The position numbers and the translations under genes are program-made. This document shows, piece by piece, positions 36,440-46,188 of a DNA stretch of 64,000 bases. The stretch lies in the NCBI GenBank assembly GCA_020403265.1, contig JADBXZ010000054.1:62001-126000 (forward strand), given 5' to 3'. Numbering within the stretch: the stretch's first letter is position 1; each line of letters opens with the position of its first letter. The DNA comes from Bacteroidota bacterium. GTDB taxonomy: Bacteria > Bacteroidota > Bacteroidia > B-17B0 > Aurantibacillaceae. The notes below the pieces were generated by a model. The model was not told the DNA's origin. It did not search any database and saw nothing but the letters and a program-made list of their open reading frames with translations.

Positions 36440-38758
36440 TTAAACCTTAATTCCGATCACTAAAATATCGTCTATTTGCTCCGTGTCTGAGCACCAATCA
36501 TCCATAAAAGATTTTAAAAATTCCTTTTGATCATTTAAGGAAAGATGTTGAATTGACATTAAAATTTCCTTGAACTTTTTGGTCATTAATTTTTTCTTTG
36601 TAGGGCCACCGAATTGATCTGCGTAACCATCGCTATGCAAATAGATTGTATCCCCTTTATTTAATTCCAATTCTAATTGCTGAAATACTTGAGAAGCATC
36701 TGTATGACCGCCTATAGCATGTTTTGTTGCACGGTATTCTTCTACTTGGCTATTGCCGTTTCTAACAACCCAAAGCGGGCGGTTGGCACCGGCATATTTA
36801 ATCATTACTTTATCTGAATTAATAAATGCAGGGAGTGTAACGAGTGCTAAATCCATTCCATCTTTTGTTCCATCTTCACTCTCTTGACGAAGCGCTTGTT
36901 TTATTCCTTTATTTAATTCCATTAATATCGTTTGAGGCTCGCTGCTTACGTCAAGGGCATCTTTCAATTTTTCGTTTCCAACCATACTCATAAAAGCACC
37001 CGGAACACCATGCCCTGTGCAATCAACGGCAGCAATGGTAACTGAACCGCTTTTTTGTTCATCATTTGCGTGAATATGAGAGAAAAAATAAAAATCGCCA
37101 CTCACAATATCTTTTGGCTTATAGTAAATAAAATAGTTTTTAAGATACTTGCTTATTTCATTCTCCGGCGGAAGAATAGCATATTGAATTCGTTTGGCAT
37201 AGAGAATACTTTGCTCAGTTTCTTCCTTTTTAATTTCAATGATTTTACTTTTCTCCTCAATTTCTGCTGCTTGCTTGGCCAGTAAATAATTTGCTTTCTT
37301 TTTTTGCTGTATGTTTTTAACGAGAAAAAACGAGAATACACCAATAACCGCAACAACAGCCAGCATGAGGTAGAGATAAATTAAATTTTGTTTCAACTCC
37401 TTATCTTTCAATTTTTTTTCTCTGTTCGCAATGCTTAACTCCTTATTAGTATTGGCATTTTCAATTTTCTGATTTGTTAAGGCGTTGCTGGTTCTATCAA
37501 GTTGCTGCTTTTTAGCAATCAACTCTAACTCTTGTAACTTACGCGCCATGGCAAGTCTTTCAAATTCTTTGTTTTGCTGTGCGGCCTGTAGTTCCTTTAA
37601 CGCCAATTTTTCGCGTTGTTGCTGAAGCTCAAGCTCTTTAATATGTTTTTCTTTTTCCCTTAGTTCAGCTTCATTTTTAGCATCTGCTGCTGCTTTATCG
37701 GCAGCCACCTTCTGCGCTAATATCTCAGCTTCTCTGCTTTTGAGTTCGGCTTCTTTTAGCATTTGAGCCTTAGTTAGTAATTCAATTTCTTTTTCTTTTT
37801 TCTCTGCTTCTATTCTTAAATTCTCTATTTCAAGTTTTTTATTGTCTTCAGCAGCCTTGGCAAGCATTAATTTAGTAGTTTCACTAATTCCGCTAAACTC
37901 TTTTTTAAATAAGTTGACATAAGCTCCATCTGCATCAAACTTTTTACGACGTTTATTGTAATAAATTTTACTTGACGGCTTGTTAAGCAAAAAACCAAAT
38001 AAATCTGAAGTTGCGCCACTTGCAATATTATCATTCAACGTTACTTTCCAATCATCAACAATATAGATGGCTGTATCAGCTATATCATTTGTATAGGCAT
38101 TAATTAGAATAGACTGATTTCCGAATCCCGGTTTAGAGAACTTGAGTGTGTACTCAAAATTTAAGTCAAGTTTAACAGAGAAATTTCCGTTCTCATCTGT
38201 GGTTAATTGTTGAATTTCAAAATCGTTCCTTTCAATAACAATCTTTACTGCATCTATTGATTTTCCAAGTGATCTTTTAACGACGCCGGAAAACTTAATG
38301 TAAGAATTTGTTGGGTTTGCAACAGCTTTGCGTATAATTTTATTACCATTGCTATCGAACAGCAGATATTCTCCCACAAACTTTGTATCTTCCAAATCTC
38401 CTTCCAACATTATCTTCCCTTCAGTATTGAAAAAACGTGCTTTACCCATTGGCACGCCATCTTTGTAAGTAACTTCGCTTTTTAATTTGTTTGTATGATG
38501 ATACGTTTTCCAAGTTTTACTTTTTTTATCATCACTATAATAACCTTCTTCAACAATCTGTTTACTGTTAAACAATCTATGAGTCCAACCTCTTTTATCC
38601 CTGCCGTACACAATCCATCTGCCCTGCTTTTTACCTGATTCGTCTATACGGTTAACAGTATCACCAAGGTGAATTTCATAACTTTTAACCTTTGATTTCT
38701 GCGCAAAAAGAGATAAATTCAGAAGAAGGATTAAATATGTTAATAGTCGATTAATAAT
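36440..38758 (-). CDS. Membrane-anchored PP2C-type (SpoIIE) phosphatase with MORN-like sensor region; probable ATT start
   Basis: About 772 residues. The first canonical start (GTG 38611) lies inside the protein. The open frame continues upstream to ATT 38758 and encodes a signal peptide (NRLLTYLILLLNLSLFAQ) straight after an in-frame stop, so ATT 38758 or 38755 is the likely start. Order: signal peptide, MORN/YwqK-like repeats (about 30-170, with EVTYKDGVPMGKARFFN), a CarboxypepD_reg-like domain (180-240), Ala/Glu/Lys coiled coil (305-450), one membrane helix (LYLMLAVVAVIGVFSFFLV) and a cytosolic SpoIIE domain with VSGDFYFF and DCTGHGVPGAFMSM, the metal-binding Asp/Gly motifs. It presumably dephosphorylates an anti-sigma antagonist in response to an envelope signal. 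It starts 15 bases after gldB. Confidence 0.85.
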   Translation of the reverse strand: MINRLLTYLILLLNLSLFAQKSKVKSYEIHLGDTVNRIDESGKKQGRWIVYGRDKRGWTHRLFNSKQIVEEGYYSDDKKSKTWKTYHHTNKLKSEVTYKDGVPMGKARFFNTEGKIMLEGDLEDTKFVGEYLLFDSNGNKIIRKAVANPTNSYIKFSGVVKRSLGKSIDAVKIVIERNDFEIQQLTTDENGNFSVKLDLNFEYTLKFSKPGFGNQSILINAYTNDIADTAIYIVDDWKVTLNDNIASGATSDLFGFLLNKPSSKIYYNKRRKKFDADGAYVNLFKKEFSGISETTKLMLAKAAEDNKKLEIENLRIEAEKKEKEIELLTKAQMLKEAELKSREAEILAQKVAADKAAADAKNEAELREKEKHIKELELQQQREKLALKELQAAQQNKEFERLAMARKLQELELIAKKQQLDRTSNALTNQKIENANTNKELSIANREKKLKDKELKQNLIYLYLMLAVVAVIGVFSFFLVKNIQQKKKANYLLAKQAAEIEEKSKIIEIKKEETEQSILYAKRIQYAILPPENEISKYLKNYFIYYKPKDIVSGDFYFFSHIHANDEQKSGSVTIAAVDCTGHGVPGAFMSMVGNEKLKDALDVSSEPQTILMELNKGIKQALRQESEDGTKDGMDLALVTLPAFINSDKVMIKYAGANRPLWVVRNGNSQVEEYRATKHAIGGHTDASQVFQQLELELNKGDTIYLHSDGYADQFGGPTKKKLMTKKFKEILMSIQHLSLNDQKEFLKSFMDDWCSDTEQIDDILVIGIKV

Positions 38759-38773
38759 TTAAATATAATAAAA

Positions 38774-39787
38774 TTACGGTCTATATTTGCTTTTACTTAG
38801 AATTTTTTGAGCGTCTTTTTCTTTAAGTAAGTCCTCCAAGGTTATGTTCTTATTTTCTTTCATGTAGCTTTTAACTATTTGCCATCCCACCCACATGGCA
38901 ATACGCGGCGGGCAATCTTTGCTAATCGCTGCTGTGAATGGCCCTTCAGTGGTGAGTTCTTGAACTGTCTTTAAATTATTTTCATAAAGTCTGTTTTTTT
39001 CAGCAAAATAACCCCACAAATTTTTCTCAAATTTTTTACAATAATTTAATTGCGCATCAGTATATCCTATTAACAAACTGTCCGGTGTATTTGGGAGTAA
39101 AGCATTAACAGCATAATAAATTTTACCATAAAAAATAGTATGATTTAGCAAATTATTAATAGGATTATCATTATCAAATTCAGTAAGCATCCATCCTCGC
39201 ATCAAATCAGGAAGTATGTATTCTTTTCGCATGCAACGTTTTTGATAATCCGGTAATTGCAACATTGAATAAAAAATACTTGTGTCGCCTAAATACATAT
39301 CTAAACCTGCAATTAATGCTGAATCAGAAGAGGCAACATAAAAATTAAACCCGGTAGTACAAGTAATGAATCTGTTTGGAACAATCCTATTCTTAAAATG
39401 GTATTTGTAACGCTTAACACAATTTGTTACTTCTTTCGAAATTTCATTTAATACACCAGAGCTGTAAATCAGATTAACCTGATGATTGGCTTGTTTCATG
39501 GTTTTATCTGCTATAAAATGTAAAATGGAGTCTCTGGAACTACTATCGTTAACACCTAACGGATTTAAAAAACTCTTCACATAATTATTATAAAACGGTC
39601 CATAAGTAAATTGTAGTTCCTTATTTTTTTTCTCAAAGTTGTTGATATTGAGTGCAAAAAAGTCCTTATTCAATGAGAGTGCGCTTAACTCCTTCAACTC
39701 AACTTGACTAATGTCCACATCTAAGTCATGTTTGCATGAAAACAGAGAAATTAACCCAAAAAAAAGAAATAGTTTATATTTATACAT
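38774..39787 (-). CDS. gldB: Gliding motility lipoprotein GldB homologue
   Basis: 337 residues. The signal peptide has lipobox LISLFSC (about residue 18) followed by KHDLDVD. Homology to GldB is indicated by the C-terminal block PPRIAMWVGWQIVKSYMKEN and by overall length. GldB is an envelope lipoprotein required for gliding in flavobacteria, and its homologues are widespread in Bacteroidota, including non-gliders. Here it probably forms an operon with the downstream PP2C phosphatase. It is divergent from the outer-membrane protein gene. Confidence 0.85.
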   Translation of the reverse strand: MYKYKLFLFFGLISLFSCKHDLDVDISQVELKELSALSLNKDFFALNINNFEKKNKELQFTYGPFYNNYVKSFLNPLGVNDSSSRDSILHFIADKTMKQANHQVNLIYSSGVLNEISKEVTNCVKRYKYHFKNRIVPNRFITCTTGFNFYVASSDSALIAGLDMYLGDTSIFYSMLQLPDYQKRCMRKEYILPDLMRGWMLTEFDNDNPINNLLNHTIFYGKIYYAVNALLPNTPDSLLIGYTDAQLNYCKKFEKNLWGYFAEKNRLYENNLKTVQELTTEGPFTAAISKDCPPRIAMWVGWQIVKSYMKENKNITLEDLLKEKDAQKILSKSKYRP

Positions 39788-39799
39788 GAAGTATTTTTT

Positions 39800-39821
39800 T
39801 ATATTTGTAGTAACAAATTTA
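39800..39821. promoter_or_regulatory. Divergent promoter pair between gldB and an outer-membrane protein gene
   Basis: On the plus strand TATATTTG (39800-39807) and on the minus strand TAAATTTG (39821-39814) both fit TAnnTTTG and are only 6 bases apart. No -33 boxes were confirmed on either side. Confidence 0.4.
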
Positions 39822-39869
39822 AAATTAAAAGAAATAACAATCTATTTCTAATATAAAAATGAATTAATT

Positions 39870-40793
39870 ATGAAAAAGTATTTCTACACAGCCATGTTTG
39901 CCTTAAGCCTAACAGTTGTTGGAGCTCAAACCACTACACCCACTCCTGCGCCGGCTGTTAACAGCACGGATCGAGAGGCTGAATTTGACAGAAAATGGCG
40001 GTTTGGCCTAAGAGTAACACCCCAACCAACTTGGTTTAGCAGCACAGATAAAAATAATCCTCCGGCTGGCGCAGCTTTTGGTTTTGGATTTGGACTAAAC
40101 GTAGAAAGAAGATTATCGCAGGTTGCCGGAATATTATTTGGAATTGGTGGTGATTTTGAAGGTGCAAAATATTCGTTTAGAAATGATGGTGCCAATCAGT
40201 ACACGCCAGTTTATTTTATTAACAATTCATCAGGTGAATTTGTGACACCTAAGGATAATGGAAAAGGCGATGGGACCGAATTGTTTAATGATAAAAACAC
40301 AGCTTACTACTTAAAGGAAAGACGTGTTAAAACCACACATGTCACATTGCCTGTGATTCTTAAACTCAGCACAAAAGAATATAGTGGGATGAAATATTTT
40401 GTCAACTTTGGAACTGAAATTGGAATTCGCGTGAAACATGTTGCAAACGACAGCTATCTCTCATCGCAAACCTATAGCAGTAATGGCTTGCCTTTACCTG
40501 CCAAAGAAAATCCTGAGAGTATTGAAAATATAAATTTAGGAAATTCAGAAGGTTCGCTAGCACCACTTAGAATTGGTTTAAATGTTGGCGGTGGTTTCGA
40601 ATACCGATTAGGAGGGACAACGGCCTTGTTTGTTAGCGCCAATTATTTTAGGTCATTTACAAATCAAATGCGTAATCAATCTCAGGTTATGTTTTACAAC
40701 TATACAGTAGAAAATGGAACAAATAGTTACCAATACGTTAAACAAAACTACATTCTACAAGCCATCAGAATTAACATAGGCATAATGTTCTAA
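39870..40793 (+). CDS. Outer-membrane beta-barrel protein
   Basis: 307 residues. The signal peptide ends VVGAQ at about residue 20 and a short Thr/Pro-rich linker follows. The body shows amphipathic beta strands (RFGLRVTPQPTWFSS; GFGFGLNVERRL; GIGGDFEGAKYSF; LPVILKLSTKEYSG) and ends in RINIGIMF with a terminal Phe. The pattern resembles the PorT/outer-membrane beta-barrel families of Bacteroidota. No transport substrate can be inferred. A terminator follows, so the gene is monocistronic. Confidence 0.78.
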   Translation: MKKYFYTAMFALSLTVVGAQTTTPTPAPAVNSTDREAEFDRKWRFGLRVTPQPTWFSSTDKNNPPAGAAFGFGFGLNVERRLSQVAGILFGIGGDFEGAKYSFRNDGANQYTPVYFINNSSGEFVTPKDNGKGDGTELFNDKNTAYYLKERRVKTTHVTLPVILKLSTKEYSGMKYFVNFGTEIGIRVKHVANDSYLSSQTYSSNGLPLPAKENPESIENINLGNSEGSLAPLRIGLNVGGGFEYRLGGTTALFVSANYFRSFTNQMRNQSQVMFYNYTVENGTNSYQYVKQNYILQAIRINIGIMF

Positions 40794-40811
40794 AACAATA
40801 AATCTCACTCA

Positions 40812-40841
40812 TAAACCACAACAAATGTTGTGGTTTTTTTA
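40812..40841 (+). terminator. Rho-independent terminator
   Basis: The stem AAACCACAACA/TGTTGTGGTTT has a short loop and a T-run. It lies 19 bases after the outer-membrane protein stop, between convergent genes. Confidence 0.85.
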
Positions 40842-40856
40842 TTAAAAATACTGCCG

Positions 40857-41540
40857 TCAATATAAAAACTGATTAATTTGTTTCGCCAGTAAGCCTGAAT
40901 CAACTGTCTCAATAGGATGTTCTGCAGCTTTAATAAAATAACGTTCTGCATTAACTATCGTTTCAGCAACCCCTTGAGTTTCATCATCTGTAACCATTGA
41001 ATCATGTTCTGCCATACCAAGAAATACCTTGCTTTTGATGTTTTCTAAACTCTTTTTATTTAAAAGATTGAATTCACCTAAAGCGATCATTAATTGTGCT
41101 GTTTGATTTAGCAGTAGTTCCCACTTCTCTCCATGCCTTTTTTCGAGTGCTACAGCAAATTTCGGCACCTTAACCTTTATTTGTTCCGGCTGCAATTGCT
41201 TTATTTCTTTTTCCGCAGTTACTGGATCCCATGCAAACTTAGTGCCCAGTGTAACTATTCTGCCAATTAGGTTGGGTTGTAATGAAGATAAATACAAAGC
41301 AACATAACCACCCATGCTGTAACCAAACACATCTACCATTTGAAGTTTATTTTGATTTATAAATACCAACAATTCTTGAGCAAATTGTGGGATGCCAAAC
41401 GCCTTTTGAAATGGAGCCATACCATGCCCACTAAAATTAAAACTAAAAACTTTAAAGCCAAAATGTTTTAATTCAGATGCAAGCGGATTCAATTGCTCCT
41501 GAGATCCGATCGCGCCGTGAAGAAGAATAATGTTTTTCAT
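40857..41540 (-). CDS. Alpha/beta-hydrolase
   Basis: 227 residues, cytosolic, without signal peptide. An oxyanion-hole motif LLHGAIG lies at the N-terminus, the nucleophile is S75 in FGYSMGGYVA, an acid lies in EHDSMV, and the histidine is near the end in AEHPIETV. It is a compact single-domain hydrolase of the MenH/YbfF type. The substrate cannot be determined. It stands alone between terminators and convergent genes. Confidence 0.88.
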   Translation of the reverse strand: MKNIILLHGAIGSQEQLNPLASELKHFGFKVFSFNFSGHGMAPFQKAFGIPQFAQELLVFINQNKLQMVDVFGYSMGGYVALYLSSLQPNLIGRIVTLGTKFAWDPVTAEKEIKQLQPEQIKVKVPKFAVALEKRHGEKWELLLNQTAQLMIALGEFNLLNKKSLENIKSKVFLGMAEHDSMVTDDETQGVAETIVNAERYFIKAAEHPIETVDSGLLAKQINQFLY

Positions 41541-41645
41541 ACAATAATATTTTTAAAGATTTCGTTTTATCAGGATTTGATTTCGAAAAAAACACATTTG
41601 ATTATCGGAATATTAGTTAATATCGAGAAATAATATAAGTTTCAA

Positions 41646-42659
41646 TTAAGACCAGATTCTATCCCATAATATGCTTAGCCAAGTTTGCAATTCTCCTCCC
41701 GTAAATTTTGGTTCAATCACTTTTGATTCAATACCATTTTTGGATTTATAAAGTTGATGATAAAATATATAAGCCTCCTTTACCGTTGAAGTTTTAAACG
41801 AAGTTCTACCCCATTTAGCCAGATAAATATTCAAGGTGTCACCACTTTTATCAAATAAGTACTTGCCTTGGCTAAACCATAACAATGTATTTAATTTCTT
41901 TCCTTCAAAGCCTTTTTGCAGATACAATTTTCTTGGATATACAGCGAATTCAATTGAATTATTGTGCTGAAAAAATGAATACTCGCCGGTATAAATTGTA
42001 CTATCAGTAAAAGCCATTCCGGCCCAAAGTACTGAATTAAACATAGTTGGACTAGTACTTAAATTATCATACTTAATGTTTTGTCTAACCAATTCAGATT
42101 CAAATTTTTTATGTGCCATCAATTTGAATCCAAAACTTAATAACATATACACTGAACTTAAATATACAGCCCGCTTTGCCCAAACGTATCTTTTAGGATT
42201 GTCTCTCTTCATGAACAAACACCCAATTAAAATGAACATAAAAGGAATAGTGTATAATGGATCAACAACTGCGATATTATTAAAACCAACCAAGTAGTTT
42301 GTAAAGGGTAAAAATAACATTGTACCATATGTTGTAAAAGAATCAAGGATTGCATGTGTAGTAAACCCTAACATCCATAGTAAATAAAATGATTTTAACG
42401 AATACTGCTTTTTGAATAACAAATAGGTTAGGTATGCAAATGGTACTGCAAAAACAATTTGTACCGGTAGTGCATGTGAGTATGAACGATGAATCTCAAG
42501 TGAATTAACTGAATCGTGAACGGCTCGTGTAAGTAAAACATCTAAATCCGGAAGTGTTCCTGCAATTGCCCCCAAAAGCTGCGCCTTATTACCTATCTTT
42601 TTACCCATGGTAAGTTCTCCACAGGCAGCGCCCAAAACTATTTGTGTTAAACTATCCAT
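41646..42659 (-). CDS. Membrane-bound metal-dependent hydrolase (YdjM/DUF457 family)
   Basis: 337 residues with several membrane helices. The N-terminal signature MDSLTQIVLGAACGELT, GTLPDLDVL and HRSYSHALP carries the His/Asp residues thought to bind metal, and a second polar patch is GFTTHAILDSFTTYGT. This fits the YdjM-like family (LexA-regulated in E. coli); the reaction is not established for the family. The C-terminal 120 residues are a soluble domain not shared with YdjM itself. Confidence 0.85.
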   Translation of the reverse strand: MDSLTQIVLGAACGELTMGKKIGNKAQLLGAIAGTLPDLDVLLTRAVHDSVNSLEIHRSYSHALPVQIVFAVPFAYLTYLLFKKQYSLKSFYLLWMLGFTTHAILDSFTTYGTMLFLPFTNYLVGFNNIAVVDPLYTIPFMFILIGCLFMKRDNPKRYVWAKRAVYLSSVYMLLSFGFKLMAHKKFESELVRQNIKYDNLSTSPTMFNSVLWAGMAFTDSTIYTGEYSFFQHNNSIEFAVYPRKLYLQKGFEGKKLNTLLWFSQGKYLFDKSGDTLNIYLAKWGRTSFKTSTVKEAYIFYHQLYKSKNGIESKVIEPKFTGGELQTWLSILWDRIWS

Positions 42660-42989
42660 TAAATAAATTACAAGTATAACACAAAATAAATAAAATATGG
42701 TTTATAGTTTTTCACCTTTAATGCAAGAATAAAACGTAAAAAATCTTAACCAAAATAAAATTTAATTTACTGAGTTTATGGGTAGCTGGTTTTAAAATCA
42801 CACTAAAAAAAGACCATTTGTCATCTAAAACATAATTATCTTTTATTTAATGAAATATTTTGTAAATAAATTACCAAAAAGACTAGGAATAAACTCATTG
42901 ATTATCTAACTTTGAAAGACACGCTTAAATACTTTGATTCCGTTATAATTTTAAAAATCAAAACATTTAAGAATTAGAATAATATTCTT
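42660..42989 (+). other. Divergent intergenic region with a putative promoter for the subtilase
   Basis: 330 AT-rich bases. TAACTTTG at 42907-42914 fits the TAnnTTTG -7 element and would give a 5' leader of about 70 bases for the protease gene at 42990. No other structure was recognised. Confidence 0.35.
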
Positions 42990-45731
42990 ATGAAAAAAAA
43001 ATTTATACTATTCATGATAATTAGCTCGTTATTTTGTTCGGCTCAAAAAAATGCTAATTCAGATTTAATTCTTTCAACAGGAATTATAAAATTAAGCCCA
43101 AATTTTGATTCAAAACTCTCTTCAAAAGTAGAACCAACCGAAATATTTGACGGAAATTACTACCGTTATATTCAATTTACGTCGCTTCCTTCAGAAAATG
43201 ACAAAGTAAATCTTGAAAAACTTGGAGTTAAACTATTAATGTATTTGCCTTATAATACATACATGGCAACTATCAAACAAGATTGCGATTTCCATCTCCT
43301 TAACTCATTCAACATTAGTGGAATTCATGAAATTATAAGTGAATATAAATTATTAAGAGAATTATCTGATGCTTTGAATCAAAATAACTTTCCACCACAC
43401 ACTATCAAAGGAGATAAAGTTGGTGTTAGTTTTACAAGTTACAGCAACATCAGTTTTGAAAGCGTAAAATCTTATTTAATTAGCAACAACATTAATTATA
43501 GCTATGAGAATAAATTTATGAATTGGTTTGTTGTTTGGATCAACAAAAACGAAGTATTGAATTTTGTTTCGAAACCATTTGTATGCAGTGCTGAACTTGT
43601 TGATGATTTACCTGAAGAGGAAAATAATGTTGGGCGAACAAATCATAGAAGCAATGTTCTTTTTACAGACTATAACGGCGGAAGAAAATTTAACGGAGCC
43701 GGCATAAAAGTAATGCTGCAAGATGATGGAATTATTGGGCCTCATGTTGATTATCACAACAGAGTATTAAACCAATTTATGACAAATAATACAGGTACTC
43801 ATGGCGATCATTGTGCAGGTATTATCATGGGAGCTGGCAACAAAGACCCTTTAACCAGAGGTATGGCGTGGGGTGCAGGGCTTTATACCTTTAATGCCTC
43901 TCCATCGTATCCGGGTTTTGATAGTATAAATAATCAATATGGTTCTTTAGGGATCAGAATTATTTCAACTTCCTATTCAGATGGATGCAATGCCGGATAT
44001 ACAACACGCGCTCAACAACTAGATATTCAAAATCAGCTGATGCCACAATTGATTCATGTTTTTTCAGGTGGTAATTCCGGCACTTCTAATTGTAATTATG
44101 GTGCCGGTGCAGGATGGGGTAATGTAACAGGTGGACATAAACATTCAAAAAACTCAATTGCAGTTGCCAATTTAACTCATTTAGATGTAGTTAACTCCTC
44201 TTCCAGTAAAGGTCCAGCGCATGATGGCAGATTAAAGCCTGAAATAAGTGCGGTTGGAACAAATGTTTACTCTACAATTAATACTGATAATTATGTGAGT
44301 CAAACCGGTACTTCTATGTCTTGTCCTGCAATAGCAGGTATATTCGCGCAAATGTATCAAGCTTACAATTTATATAACAGCAACAACAATCCCCCAAGTG
44401 CATTAATGAAGGCAATTATACTTAACACAGCTGATGATATTGGCAATCCTGGTCCGGATTTCAGGCACGGATATGGAAGAGTAAATGCTTTAAAAGCAGT
44501 AAAAGCAATAGAACAAGTGAATTATACTTCCGGATCAATTTCAAACGGTGGATTATCAACCCATACAATTAACGTCCCGCCAGGCGTTAAACAAATGAAA
44601 GTAATGACTTACTGGCATGATTATCAAGCAGCCATTAATGCAAGTATAGCTTTAGTAAATAATTTAAACACTACTTTAATTAATCCTGCATCAGTTGTTT
44701 TTAATCCTTTAATTTTAGATTTCACACCAAACGTTACTGCTTTAAATTCGAATGCAACTCCCGGAATTGATATGAGAAATAACCACGAACAAATAACGAT
44801 TAATTTACCGATAAGTGGTATTTATACATTAAATGTTAATGGGTTTTCTGTTCCAATGGGCCCACAAACTTATTATTCTACATGGATTTTTGAGATGGAT
44901 GGTTACACAGTGACCTACCCAATTGGCGGCGAAGGATTTGTACCAAATGAATTTGAAGTTATCAGATGGGACAATATAGAAAGTGTAGGCACACAAACTT
45001 TGGAATATACGACTGACAATGGAACTAGTTGGACAACAATTTCTAACTCTATACCAGGCTCACAACGTTATTTAAATTGGGCAGTTCCCAACACGATTTC
45101 CGGGCAATGTAAAGTTCGAATTTCTCGGGGAAGTTTTTCAGCTAAAAGTGACACAACGTTTTCAATTATCAACTTACCAAGTAACTTAACCGTTGCGTGG
45201 GCTTGCACTGATTCTGTAAAACTAAATTGGAATGCAGCTGCCGGAGCTACTTCTTATGATATTTTCAAATTAGGAAGCCTTTTTATGGACTCTGTAGGCA
45301 CATCTACCACAACATCTTTTGTTATTCAAAACACTCCTAGCAGCCAAACGCATTGGTTTAGTGTTAGATCCAGAGGGCCACAATCAGCAGTAGGCAGAAG
45401 AGCCATTGCAATTAAAAAAACGCCAGGTACTTTTTCTTGTCCTTTAACAGTAACTGACATTACAAAAAGTAATTCTTTTGGCAAACCTATATCAGTTTAT
45501 CCCAACCCAAGTGAAGGAATTTATAATGTTGAAATATCGCAATTAATAAATACAGACATTAGTTATAAGATTTTTGACATTAGTGGAAAAATAATACAAC
45601 AAAGCAAATTTGGTAAGCAATCTAACGATTTTTTCACAAGCGTTAATCTATCGGAATTTCCAACAGGGATATATACACTTGCTATAAATGTAGGCGAAAA
45701 CACACATCGAGTGAAATTATGTAAACTTTAA
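42990..45731 (+). CDS. Secreted subtilisin-like (S8) protease with T9SS type A sorting domain
   Basis: 913 residues. The signal peptide ends LFCSAQ (about residue 18). A long N-terminal region (20-215) is probably the propeptide. The S8 catalytic triad is Asp near 245 (VMLQDDGIIG), His near 272 (GTHGDHCAGII) and Ser near 441 (TGTSMSCPAIAG), all present. A proprotein-convertase-P-like and Ig-like beta region follows (530-830), then the type A sorting domain ISVYPNPSEGIYNVEI (about 832) ending VKLCKL. It is predicted to be an extracellular endopeptidase secreted by T9SS for protein degradation. Confidence 0.94.
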   Translation: MKKKFILFMIISSLFCSAQKNANSDLILSTGIIKLSPNFDSKLSSKVEPTEIFDGNYYRYIQFTSLPSENDKVNLEKLGVKLLMYLPYNTYMATIKQDCDFHLLNSFNISGIHEIISEYKLLRELSDALNQNNFPPHTIKGDKVGVSFTSYSNISFESVKSYLISNNINYSYENKFMNWFVVWINKNEVLNFVSKPFVCSAELVDDLPEEENNVGRTNHRSNVLFTDYNGGRKFNGAGIKVMLQDDGIIGPHVDYHNRVLNQFMTNNTGTHGDHCAGIIMGAGNKDPLTRGMAWGAGLYTFNASPSYPGFDSINNQYGSLGIRIISTSYSDGCNAGYTTRAQQLDIQNQLMPQLIHVFSGGNSGTSNCNYGAGAGWGNVTGGHKHSKNSIAVANLTHLDVVNSSSSKGPAHDGRLKPEISAVGTNVYSTINTDNYVSQTGTSMSCPAIAGIFAQMYQAYNLYNSNNNPPSALMKAIILNTADDIGNPGPDFRHGYGRVNALKAVKAIEQVNYTSGSISNGGLSTHTINVPPGVKQMKVMTYWHDYQAAINASIALVNNLNTTLINPASVVFNPLILDFTPNVTALNSNATPGIDMRNNHEQITINLPISGIYTLNVNGFSVPMGPQTYYSTWIFEMDGYTVTYPIGGEGFVPNEFEVIRWDNIESVGTQTLEYTTDNGTSWTTISNSIPGSQRYLNWAVPNTISGQCKVRISRGSFSAKSDTTFSIINLPSNLTVAWACTDSVKLNWNAAAGATSYDIFKLGSLFMDSVGTSTTTSFVIQNTPSSQTHWFSVRSRGPQSAVGRRAIAIKKTPGTFSCPLTVTDITKSNSFGKPISVYPNPSEGIYNVEISQLINTDISYKIFDISGKIIQQSKFGKQSNDFFTSVNLSEFPTGIYTLAINVGENTHRVKLCKL

Positions 45732-45987
45732 TATTTACAGTTCACTATTAAAAATCGAAAATACGATACAGTCTTCATAATTGGAATGAAATATTCTATC
45801 ATAAATAAATGTAGTATCAATCTAAAGTTTTGGCTCGAAATAAATTAAAGATATCGTTCATACAAACTTTAACCCTTCTTTTGTAAGTTTTTCTTTCACA
45901 ATACTTTATAAAGGTATTTTAAGAACATTCCCTAGAAAAATTTAAATTACATTAGTTTCAAGATGAAAGATAAAATTGGTATAAAAT

Positions 45988-46017
45988 GAAAAAACCTCTG
46001 CATTGCAAAGGTTTTTT
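45988..46017 (-). terminator. Rho-independent terminator of tRNA-Pro
   Basis: The stem AAAAAACCT/AGGTTTTTT (minus-strand orientation with T-run) lies directly downstream of the tRNA 3' end. Within 45732-45987 nothing else is recognisable. Confidence 0.8.
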
Positions 46018-46019
46018 AG

Positions 46020-46093
46020 TCGGGGTGGCCAGATTCGAACTGACGACCTCCACATCCCAAATGTGGCGCGATACCGGACTACGCTACACCCCG
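46020..46093 (-). tRNA. tRNA-Pro(UGG)
   Basis: The minus strand folds as a complete cloverleaf. The acceptor stem is CGGGGTG/CACCCCG. The anticodon loop TTTGGGA has anticodon TGG (proline) between CCACA and TGTGG stems, and the T arm contains GTTCGAATC. The 3' CCA is not encoded, so CCA must be added enzymatically. The gene is transcribed alone and followed by a terminator. Confidence 0.96.
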
Positions 46094-46188
46094 AAGACTC
46101 CTTAAAAAAGAGTTGGCAAATATACTATTTTTTCGAATAGAAAAAAATTTTTTGTAAAAAAACACGAAGTACATTTTAACTTATTTGC

